Of a stretch of DNA of 38,939 bases, positions 8,978 to 16,006 are shown one piece after another. The stretch is from Ruminiclostridium cellobioparum DSM 1351 = ATCC 15832 (GTDB taxonomy: Bacteria > Bacillota > Clostridia > Acetivibrionales > DSM-1351). The stretch covers positions 1 to 38,939 of the forward strand of contig NZ_JHYD01000051.1 in assembly GCF_000621505.1 (NCBI RefSeq). Direction: 5' to 3'. Position 1 is the first letter of the stretch. Every line of letters starts with the position of its first letter. Below the pieces are notes generated by a model. That model did not search any database. It was not told the origin of the DNA and saw nothing but the letters and a program-made list of their open reading frames with translations. The position numbers and the translations under genes were made by a program.

Positions 8978-9002
8978 TATAAAGTGTAAATTAATTTACA
9001 CT
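8978..9002 (+). promoter_or_regulatory. -10 element overlapped by a perfect 20-bp palindrome (operator)
   Basis: A TATAAA -10 sits at 8978-8983. From 8983 to 9002 runs AGTGTAAATT followed by AATTTACACT, a perfect 10+10 palindrome covering the predicted transcription start. This is a classic position for a repressor operator controlling the aldo/keto reductase gene. No -35 of quality is visible, and no regulator gene is adjacent, so the binding protein is unknown. Confidence 0.6.
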
Positions 9003-9027
9003 AATCAAAAGGATGAGGTGATTGGAT

Positions 9028-9951
9028 ATGAAATATGCAAGACTGGGAAAAACGGAATTTGATGTATCAATTTTAACCTTTGGATGTATGGAACTGGGAG
9101 GAGGACCCTGGGAGGTCAACAGTGACGAGGACAACATAAAAGTGCTTCAAAAGGCTTTTGAGAAAGGCATAACAACCTTTGACACTGCAGAAATGTATGG
9201 CAGCGGGCATTCTGAGGAGATCCTTGGTAAAGCTCTTGAAGAAAAAAGAAAGGAATGTATTTTTGCAACAAAGGTAAATAAGGAACATCTATGGCCGGCA
9301 GATATCAGAAGGTCAGTGGAGGCCAGCTTAAAAAGACTGAGAACGGATTATGTGGACATATACTATGTTCATTGGCCCAGTTATGAAATACCGGTAGAGG
9401 AAACTATGTCGGAATTCAACAAGCTTAAGGACGAGGGAATAATCAGAGCTATAGGGGTCTCTAATTTTTCGTTGAAACAATTGCAGGAGGCTATGCAGTT
9501 TGCACGTATAGATTTAATACAACCGGAATACAATCTGCTGCAAAGAGATATTGAAAATGGAATAATGCAGTATTGCCATGAAAACTTCATCAGCGTCTGC
9601 AGCTATAACTCAATTGCAAAGGGTATTTTAACAGGTAAATTTCATCTGGGCGGAGCAGTAATTACGGATAACGATTTCAGAAGGAAAAAAAGACTTTTCC
9701 TGCCGGAACATCTTGAAAAGGAATGGGATATTATTCATCTATTAAAAGAAATAGCTGATTCGAAAGGCTGCAGTCTTTCACAAGTAGCTATAAGCTGGCT
9801 GTTTTACCAGAAAGGCTTTACTTCGGCAATTATAGGAACCCAAAGCGAAAAGCATCTTGAGGATAACATAAAGGCTATTGAAATAGAACTATCGGAGAGC
9901 GAGATTGAGAGGCTGGGCAAAGTAAGCTTGAGAATCATTAACGGTCTGTAA
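9028..9951 (+). CDS. Aldo/keto reductase
   Basis: 307 residues from the ATG at 9028 with GATGAGGTG upstream (the TTG at 9022 abuts that site). A complete (beta/alpha)8 aldo/keto reductase with the catalytic tetrad D52 and Y57 (FDTAEMYG), K82 (FATKVN) and H115 (YYVHWPS). Later family motifs are IGVSNFS, the NLLQR segment that stacks on the nicotinamide, and SAIIGTQSEKHLEDN for NADP(H) 2'-phosphate contacts. It reduces aldehydes or ketones with NADPH in the cytosol; the natural substrate is unknown. It is flanked by its own operator-like palindrome and lies 258 nt before the sugar-transport operon, so it is probably a separate unit, although detoxification of aldehydes from that operon is conceivable. 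Confidence 0.9.
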   Translation: MKYARLGKTEFDVSILTFGCMELGGGPWEVNSDEDNIKVLQKAFEKGITTFDTAEMYGSGHSEEILGKALEEKRKECIFATKVNKEHLWPADIRRSVEASLKRLRTDYVDIYYVHWPSYEIPVEETMSEFNKLKDEGIIRAIGVSNFSLKQLQEAMQFARIDLIQPEYNLLQRDIENGIMQYCHENFISVCSYNSIAKGILTGKFHLGGAVITDNDFRRKKRLFLPEHLEKEWDIIHLLKEIADSKGCSLSQVAISWLFYQKGFTSAIIGTQSEKHLEDNIKAIEIELSESEIERLGKVSLRIINGL

Positions 9952-10031
9952 GCGGATTTTATTTGGCGAAGAATTAAGTTTTTCTTAAATTGAACCAGAT
10001 ATTTCCGGTGTTATCGTATAGTTTATTAATT

Positions 10032-10078
10032 TTGTGAGATTTAGACAAATTTAATATAGAATACTATTAATGAATAGT
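10032..10078 (+). promoter_or_regulatory. Candidate promoter and operator of the ABC/GRE operon
   Basis: TAGACA (10042-10047) and TATTAA (10065-10070) are 17 bp apart; an alternative pair is TTGTGA (10032-10037) with TATAGA (10055-10060), also 17 bp. The inverted repeat ACTATT-N4-AATAGT (10063-10078) overlaps the -10 and start region and is a plausible operator, for example for the XRE regulator encoded inside the operon. The remaining ~130 nt of leader show nothing else. Confidence 0.45.
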
Positions 10079-10209
10079 GCACAAAGCACAAAGATGTTAA
10101 TCAATTGTATTTAATATGGTTTCATTAATAGATTGATAAGTGTATCCGGAGCTCTTAAAAAATCGTGTTGATGTGTCCTATTAAAATAACACAAAGGAGG
10201 AATATAAAA

Positions 10210-11793
10210 GTGTCAAAAAATTTTAAAAGATTTGTCTTCAGGTTTCTCCCAATAGGCATGGCAATAACTCTTATGTTGTCTGCATGCGGCGGTTCTGGTG
10301 AAACAGCCGGGGAAACAAACCCTTCTTCAGCGTCTCAGCCGCAAACACCAGCCTCAACTGATGGGAAAGACCCGAATGATATTGTTGAAATTAATATACT
10401 TGCACCACTGTTTACTGATCCACCGGATATGAATAATGAATTCTGGACTGAATACCAGAGACTGACTCGGAGCAAGCTGAATGTCGAATGGGTAAATTCC
10501 GGTGATTTCCATACTGCTTTTAATCTGAGAGTGGCATCGGGAGATGTACCTGAGGTTTCAGGTGTTCCTGACATCAGAAGCCTGCAGCTCCTTAACGCAA
10601 TTGATAACGGCGTATTTTGGGATCTTACCGAACCTCTGGGCGATTTTAGCAAATATCCCAATTTAAAAAACAATGTAGCAGCCAACTGTTATTCCTATTT
10701 ATCCGTTAAAGGCAAAATATATGCACTTCCACGTTCACGTACAAGAATTGACCTTGGTGTGAACATCAGAAAGGATTGGCTGGATAAACTGGGAATTCCG
10801 CTTCCTGCAAATACTACAGAATTTGCAGATGCTCTTGAAAAAATAGTGAAATCCGATGCTGACGGAAATGGTAAGGTAGACACTGTAGGCCTTATTGCAA
10901 CCGGTGCACTCCCAGGCTCACTGCAGGTGGCTTTTGGCGCATTGACACCTCAGTACAATGATGACGGCGGACAATACTATCCCTGTTTAACCGATGGCTG
11001 GATTGATTATGTGGAATATTGCAGGGATCTGTACAGCAGAGGCGTAATTGACAAGGAATATATGAATGCCAAGTATGAAGATGGTATGAACATGTATACC
11101 TCAAACAGGGCAGCTGCATATGTTATGAGCATCTGGAACATATGGGAACAGGAGCAGGGATCTGCAAAGGTTCAGAAGGATCCTGTACCGGAGATTGTTT
11201 CACTTAAACTCACAGGTCCGAAGGGGGATACAGGTATTCAGCTTAACACAGGTGTTTCGGGCGGATATTACATAAGCAAGAAGGTACCCGAGGAAAAGAT
11301 GCTCAGGATCCTTCAGTACATGGAGGATGCAACATCCCAGGAAGTAACCGATCTGGCCTACTATGGAATAAAAGGTGTACATCATGATGTTGTTGATGGT
11401 ACTCCTGTTCTTAATAAATTGGGTATCGCCCAGATAAATACTTCAAGTAAATGCGTTGGCCCGCTTGCATATATGAAATATGGCAAGGTTGACAGTGCCG
11501 CCGGTTCAAAGGAATACAACGAAGCCAGACGTAAGTCGGTTGAGGGCTATGAAGAGGTTGGCAAGGTAGACTTATGGGGGAATGGCACATTGGTTTCTGA
11601 AACCTGGCAAAAGGTATGGCCAAAGTATGAAAATACATTCAAGGCAAACGAAACAAAAACTGTTGCAGGAAGAATGTCAATGGATGATTTCAGAGCATAT
11701 GTCGACTCATTGAGAAATGACCCCGAACTCAAGCCTGCATTCAAAGAGTTTGCAGCAGCTTATGAGGATTTTAACAGCACGTTGAAAAAATAG
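10210..11793 (+). CDS. Extracellular sugar-binding lipoprotein of an Lpl/Ytc-type ABC importer
   Basis: 527 residues from the GTG at 10210, chosen because AAAGGAGG (10193-10200) is correctly spaced; the frame extends upstream to 10165 without a site. A basic N-terminus, hydrophobic stretch and lipobox LSAC (C26) give a type II signal, followed by a Ser/Thr/Pro-rich linker. The mature part is a family 1 solute-binding protein with DADGNGKVDTVG, a typical feature of the large LipO/YtcQ/LplA group. These partner with LplB/YtcP-type permeases and a shared MsmX-like ATPase to import oligosaccharides or glycosides. It is the first gene of a ~13-kb operon. A large hairpin follows it, which would favour its higher expression over the permeases. 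Confidence 0.9.
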   Translation: MSKNFKRFVFRFLPIGMAITLMLSACGGSGETAGETNPSSASQPQTPASTDGKDPNDIVEINILAPLFTDPPDMNNEFWTEYQRLTRSKLNVEWVNSGDFHTAFNLRVASGDVPEVSGVPDIRSLQLLNAIDNGVFWDLTEPLGDFSKYPNLKNNVAANCYSYLSVKGKIYALPRSRTRIDLGVNIRKDWLDKLGIPLPANTTEFADALEKIVKSDADGNGKVDTVGLIATGALPGSLQVAFGALTPQYNDDGGQYYPCLTDGWIDYVEYCRDLYSRGVIDKEYMNAKYEDGMNMYTSNRAAAYVMSIWNIWEQEQGSAKVQKDPVPEIVSLKLTGPKGDTGIQLNTGVSGGYYISKKVPEEKMLRILQYMEDATSQEVTDLAYYGIKGVHHDVVDGTPVLNKLGIAQINTSSKCVGPLAYMKYGKVDSAAGSKEYNEARRKSVEGYEEVGKVDLWGNGTLVSETWQKVWPKYENTFKANETKTVAGRMSMDDFRAYVDSLRNDPELKPAFKEFAAAYEDFNSTLKK

Positions 11794-11813
11794 TACTTTA
11801 AGTGGTATTCAGG

Positions 11814-11855
11814 TTTTGCGAAACAGGAGGTTTCATGGCCTTCTGTTTCGCAAAA
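11814..11855 (+). repeat. Intercistronic hairpin after the binding-protein gene
   Basis: TTTTGCGAAACAG (11814-11826) pairs perfectly with CTGTTTCGCAAAA (11843-11855), and six further pairs including G-U extend it to a ~19-bp stem with a 4-nt loop. No U-tract follows. This suggests an mRNA-stabilising or processing element rather than a full terminator; such elements often keep binding-protein mRNA above permease mRNA. Confidence 0.7.
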
Positions 11856-11916
11856 TATTATCAGGATGTTGTTATAGCCCGTGTAGGTTAATTGTTATTT
11901 AAAGGAGATGTGTAGC

Positions 11917-12879
11917 TTGAACGAAATAACGGGAGTAAAAAATAAAAACCAAAATGCAGTTCCATCCCAAAAGGCCAGGAAGACATGGGCAGCAGTAAAG
12001 CAGCATAAGTTTCTATACTTACTTGCGGCACCCGCTTTAATATATTTTGCAGTTTTTAAGTTCGGCCCCATGTGGGGGCTTTTGATGGCATTCAAGGACT
12101 ATAGCCCGTATAAAGGCATATTCGGCAGCCCCTGGATAGGAGTTAAGCTGTTTCAGGATTTGTTCAAGGACCCATTCTTTTTCTATATGCTTCGCAATAC
12201 GGTAGCAATAGCAATGCTCAAATTATTCTTTTATTTCCCAGTTCCCATATTTCTGGCCATCATGCTCAATGAAGTCAGGCATAATGCTTATAGAAAGTTA
12301 GTACAAACAGTGGTATATTTTCCACACTTCCTTTCGTGGGTTATAACAGCCAGTTTGACCGTCTTTGCATTGTCTGCCAATATGGGTTTTGTAAATAAGA
12401 TTTTAGCATCAATGGGTAAAGAGCAGATACTTTTTCTGGTAGACCCCAATTATTTCTGGCCTATAGTTCTTATTCAGTCTATCTGGAAAGAAGCAGGCTG
12501 GGGAACAATCATTTTTATGGCTGCACTTGTGAGTATAGACCTACAGCTTTATGAAGCAGCTCTGATTGATGGGGCTACCCGTCTGCAGCGTATTTGGCAT
12601 GTAACTCTTCCCGGGCTGCTCCCTACGATTGTTGTACTTTTAATTCTCAGGCTTGGTCAGATATTTGATGTTGGATTCGAGCAAATCCTCTTAATGCAAA
12701 ATTCTCTGGTGCGGGATGTATCTGAAATTTTTGACACATATTCGTACAGTCAGGGTATATTGCAGGGGCAGTACAGCCTGGGTGCGGCGGTTGGATTTTT
12801 TAAGAGCTGTATCGGCTTGATCTTCCTGACCACTTCAAATTATCTTGTAAAGAAGTCGGGAAATGAAGGTATCTTTTAA
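11917..12879 (+). CDS. ABC sugar transporter permease (LplB/YtcP-type, first permease)
   Basis: 320 residues from the TTG at 11917. The ATG at 11908 overlaps the ribosome site AAAGGAG (11901-11907), so it cannot be the start. About six membrane helices and the permease EAA loop YEAALIDGATRLQRIWHVTLPGLLP (read here as EAALIDGA and TLPGLLP), where the ATPase docks. The segment FKFGPMWGLLMAFKDYSPYKGI near the first helix is characteristic of LplB-like CUT1 permeases. It forms a heterodimer with the next gene product. No ATPase gene is present in the window, as usual for this class. Confidence 0.93.
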   Translation: MNEITGVKNKNQNAVPSQKARKTWAAVKQHKFLYLLAAPALIYFAVFKFGPMWGLLMAFKDYSPYKGIFGSPWIGVKLFQDLFKDPFFFYMLRNTVAIAMLKLFFYFPVPIFLAIMLNEVRHNAYRKLVQTVVYFPHFLSWVITASLTVFALSANMGFVNKILASMGKEQILFLVDPNYFWPIVLIQSIWKEAGWGTIIFMAALVSIDLQLYEAALIDGATRLQRIWHVTLPGLLPTIVVLLILRLGQIFDVGFEQILLMQNSLVRDVSEIFDTYSYSQGILQGQYSLGAAVGFFKSCIGLIFLTTSNYLVKKSGNEGIF

Positions 12880-12903
12880 TAATTGTTTTAGAGGGGGGTT
12901 AGT

Positions 12904-13776
12904 ATGATCAATAAATTCTCATGGGGAGATGCAATAAATTATATCATACTCGGGATTATCGGCATAATCTGTTTAGTACCGATTTTCTATGTTTTCAGTG
13001 TTTCCTTTACAGACCCAAGCGTATTTATACCTTTAGAATTTAAATTGATCCCGGAGAAGTTTTCGCTGGATTCTTATTTTTATATTGCAAGTACAAGCTC
13101 ATTTAAGTCAGCTCTGACAAATTCAGTATTGGTAACAATTGCTGGTACTATTATAAATATTTTTGTAACCTTTACCGGAGCCTACGGACTTTCAAAAACC
13201 AGCCTTCCGGGAGGTAAGGTGTTTTTGGCGCTTATTACCTTTACCCTTGTATTCAGTGCCGGAATGGTTCCAAATTATATACTTGTAAAAGGGATGCATT
13301 TAATAAATACCTATTGGGCAATTATTCTTCCGGTTATGACAAATGCATGGAGTTTTCTTGTGGTACGCAGCTTCATGGTTGCTATACCTAACGAGATAGA
13401 GGAAGCCGCAAAAATAGATGGCTGCAACGATATATCATTATTCGTACGTATTATTATACCTTTGTCCCTGCCTGCGGTTGCCACATTTGTATTGTTTTTT
13501 GCCGTTGATCACTGGAACTCTTTTTTCAATACAATGTTATATATAACGAATACAAAAATGTGGACACTTCCGCTATTAATAAAGAGTATGATTATGGATT
13601 CCGGTGCCACATCAGGATCTGCGGCGGCAGGAATAGCATCGGATCAGCAAAATGTACCTGTTGAGACGGTAAAGATGGCTGCTATCGTTTTGTCAATGCT
13701 TCCAATTGTAGTGTTGTATCCATTCCTTCAAAAATATTTTGTCAAGGGTGTCATGATTGGTGCCGTAAAGGGGTAA
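12904..13776 (+). CDS. ABC sugar transporter permease (LplC/YtcP-type, second permease)
   Basis: 290 residues with six predicted helices and the EAA loop EEAAKIDGCNDISLFVRI followed by IPLSLPA. The C-terminal FLQKYFVKGVMIGAVKG is diagnostic of YtcP/LplC permeases of carbohydrate importers (CUT1). It is 24 nt after the first permease, with a GGGGGG-rich ribosome site, so it is translated from the same message. It is the membrane partner of the preceding permease. Confidence 0.94.
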   Translation: MINKFSWGDAINYIILGIIGIICLVPIFYVFSVSFTDPSVFIPLEFKLIPEKFSLDSYFYIASTSSFKSALTNSVLVTIAGTIINIFVTFTGAYGLSKTSLPGGKVFLALITFTLVFSAGMVPNYILVKGMHLINTYWAIILPVMTNAWSFLVVRSFMVAIPNEIEEAAKIDGCNDISLFVRIIIPLSLPAVATFVLFFAVDHWNSFFNTMLYITNTKMWTLPLLIKSMIMDSGATSGSAAAGIASDQQNVPVETVKMAAIVLSMLPIVVLYPFLQKYFVKGVMIGAVKG

Positions 13777-13904
13777 GTGCGGCATGGGGTCACACGGAAA
13801 AGTGTGCTTATAACCTAATAAAGCCTGTTGTTTTAGCTGTCCGGGGAATGATAGAATCAACTGATTATGTATACTAAAAATTCCGGATATACGAGGGATA
13901 ATAT

Positions 13905-14309
13905 ATGAAGCTTGGGGATATGATTCAGGAAATAAGACAGGATAAAGGACTTTATCAGAAGGATTTAGCAAAAATACTTAATGTTTCGGTAGCTACCATT
14001 TCACATTATGAATCGGGTATAAACATGCCGGATATTGAAACGATTTGCCTGCTGGGAGATTACTTCGGAGTGTCGGTAGACTATATTTTGTGTCGGACGG
14101 CATTAAAAATGGATTGGAATACATTTAAAAGGTCGGTAAAGCTTCCTGATGGAACAACCACAACCGTAGACAAGGTAATGACAGCATTTTTAAAGCTGTC
14201 GGATGAAAGTCAGACTGAAATAATAAAATTGATGGAACTGTATAAGCTGAAAGATGACAAAAGACATACAAAACTTAAAAAGCAGTCGAAAAAAATGCCT
14301 GCATTATAA
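13905..14309 (+). CDS. XRE-family helix-turn-helix regulator
   Basis: 134 residues. Residues ~5-60 are a Cro/C1-type HTH (LGDMIQEIRQDKGLYQKDLA, then VATISHYESG and PDIETICLLGDYFGVSVDYI). The C-terminal half is helical and charged, ends in a Lys-rich tail, and matches no sensing domain I can name; the phrase KLPDGTTTTVDKVMTAFLKL suggests a small dimerisation or ligand part. It lies between the transport genes and the kinase/GRE genes in the same orientation and is the only regulator in the operon, so I infer that it controls it, perhaps through the inverted repeat at 10063-10078. The 128-nt gap before it could hold an internal promoter; I see only a short CACAC/GTGTG hairpin there. Confidence 0.85.
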   Translation: MKLGDMIQEIRQDKGLYQKDLAKILNVSVATISHYESGINMPDIETICLLGDYFGVSVDYILCRTALKMDWNTFKRSVKLPDGTTTTVDKVMTAFLKLSDESQTEIIKLMELYKLKDDKRHTKLKKQSKKMPAL

Positions 14310-14348
14310 AATGAACTTTCACAACGAGATGGGATCGGGGGTTTTGAG

Positions 14349-14975
14349 ATGGTATATACCATAGAAAATATAAAACATGTACTTAATTTATCAGCAGATA
14401 TACTAATAAATTCGAAAGAAAGACTGACACAGCTTGATAGTAATGCTGGAGACGGAGACCTCGGGATTTCAATGGAGAAAGGGGCTTCAGCGCTGAAGGC
14501 TGAGGTCGCTGCATATACAGGAGAGGATATAGGGGAGCTGTTCATAAGATGCGGAATGGCATTTAACAGGGTAGCTCCTTCAACAATGGGGACATTGTTG
14601 AGCGGCTCAATTATGGCACTGGGAAGAAAGCACAGAGGAAGCAAGGAAATGGATGATAATGCTGCCATTCAAGCTCCGAGAATAATGGCCGAAGCTATAA
14701 TGAATTTAGGCAAAGGCCGGCTGGGAGATAAAACCATACTTGATGCATTGATACCTTTGGCTGAAGCCATTGAAAGCTCTTTTGAGTCAACCCCCGATAT
14801 CAGGCTTGCCATGAAAACAGCGGCACATGCGGCTGAAAAGGCCGCAAATGAGACAAGGGGAATGCTTGCAAGAGTGGGCAGGACCAAATGGATAGCAGAG
14901 CGCACAAAGGATCATCCTGACGGCGGAGCAGTTCTTTGTTCCATAATTGCACAGGCTTTGGCAAGCGCCAATTAA
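14349..14975 (+). CDS. dhaL: DhaL-like (DAK2 domain) kinase subunit, first copy
   Basis: 208 residues, a whole DAK2 domain. The Mg-ADP-binding aspartates are kept: D30, D35 and D37 in LDSNAGDGDLG. Other family segments are GDKTILDALIPLAEA and the C-terminal HPDGGAVLC. Two parts differ from classic dihydroxyacetone kinases: the nucleotide loop, usually GGTSGxLYG, reads APSTMGTLL (76-84), and the usual GHxDPGA reads HPDGGA. The residue after GDGD is Leu rather than His. In classic systems DhaL holds the nucleotide and passes phosphate to the ketose bound by DhaK. No DhaM (PTS) protein is present, so ATP may be used directly. A second, gap-free homologue lies in the same operon (20962-21588). 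Confidence 0.85.
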   Translation: MVYTIENIKHVLNLSADILINSKERLTQLDSNAGDGDLGISMEKGASALKAEVAAYTGEDIGELFIRCGMAFNRVAPSTMGTLLSGSIMALGRKHRGSKEMDDNAAIQAPRIMAEAIMNLGKGRLGDKTILDALIPLAEAIESSFESTPDIRLAMKTAAHAAEKAANETRGMLARVGRTKWIAERTKDHPDGGAVLCSIIAQALASAN

Positions 14976-15038
14976 CAAATATGAGACTTTGTGAAATTTA
15001 TATGCATATATAATTATCGATTAGAGGGTGAGCTTATT

Positions 15039-15953
15039 ATGGATAAAGACTCCGGCGGGAATTTTGGAATAGTATTTGACATAGATCATTATGCGGTGCA
15101 TGACGGACCCGGGATAAGAACATGTATTTTCTTGAAAGGCTGCTTTTTATCCTGTTTATGGTGTCATTCTCCTGAATCCCAGTCCATAAAACCTCAGCTG
15201 CTTTATTCAAGCTCAAGATGTACACACTGCGGGGCATGTACCACCGTATGTCCCAAGGATTTGCACAGTATGGACTCTGATGGGCACAAATTCAAAAGAG
15301 AAGGGTGCATAACCTGCGGCAGGTGTGCCGGAGTATGCCCCACAGGTGCGTTATTTATCTGCGGGACGCGCATGACTCTTGACGAAGTTGTAAATGAAGC
15401 TCTTGAAGATATGGCTTTTTATAAAAACAGCGGCGGAGGGGTGACACTGACCGGAGGGGAAGTGCTTTGCCAGCCTGCTTTTACACTACGGATACTGCAA
15501 GCGCTCAAAAAAGAAGAGGTACATACAATTGTGGAAACATCGGGCTTCGGGAATAAGCAGGATATTATTGATTTAGTTCCCTATACGGATATATTCTATT
15601 TTGATTATAAGCTTGGAAAAAAAGAATTATTTAAAAAATATACCGGCGGTGATTGGGATGTTGTACAGGAAAATCTCAAGGCCCTCAGGGAAAAGACCCG
15701 AAGCATAGTGCTGCGTATACCACTGATACCCGGTATTACAGATAGTGTTGAAAATATTAACTCAGCGTATGAGATTGCAAATAAACTTAAAATAGGAGTA
15801 GTTCATTTATTGCCGTATAATTCATCGGCAGATGCTAAATATGACTGGTGCGGCATGAACTATTCACTTGGGAAACTTGGTGCCAGACCCGGACTGTATG
15901 AAGAATTGCTGAATATGGCACCTAAAGATATTAGGGTTAGTGTGATAAGGTAA
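15039..15953 (+). CDS. Glycyl radical enzyme activating enzyme (radical SAM)
   Basis: 304 residues from the ATG at 15039, preceded by GAGGGTGAG; the upstream GTG at 14991 has no site. The radical SAM cluster motif CX3CX2C is C35, C39, C42 (GCFLSCLWC). A ferredoxin-like insert follows with two CX2CX2CX3CP sets (CTHCGACTTVCP and CITCGRCAGVCP), so three 4Fe-4S clusters are expected. GGGVTLTGGEVL is the SAM-contacting GGE region and VETSGFG the next strand. Members with the two-cluster insert activate dehydratase/lyase-type GREs by removing a hydrogen from the C-terminal glycine. The gene sits 53 nt before its presumed partner. Confidence 0.93.
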   Translation: MDKDSGGNFGIVFDIDHYAVHDGPGIRTCIFLKGCFLSCLWCHSPESQSIKPQLLYSSSRCTHCGACTTVCPKDLHSMDSDGHKFKREGCITCGRCAGVCPTGALFICGTRMTLDEVVNEALEDMAFYKNSGGGVTLTGGEVLCQPAFTLRILQALKKEEVHTIVETSGFGNKQDIIDLVPYTDIFYFDYKLGKKELFKKYTGGDWDVVQENLKALREKTRSIVLRIPLIPGITDSVENINSAYEIANKLKIGVVHLLPYNSSADAKYDWCGMNYSLGKLGARPGLYEELLNMAPKDIRVSVIR

Positions 15954-16006
15954 AAATTGACAGGATAAAGCCCGGAAAAAAATTTGTGTAGAAGGGATTT
16001 GATTTT

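Larger units (their letters stand above)
8643..9027. other. Intergenic region with a long structured terminator and an operator palindrome
   Basis: No gene is visible in these ~385 bases. The left part holds the multi-helix hairpin ending in a U-tract; the middle (8756-8970) is very AT-rich without recognisable structure apart from a loose inverted repeat around 8780-8804 (AAGTT / AACTT); the right end holds the -10 and palindrome of the aldo/keto reductase gene. Confidence 0.5.
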
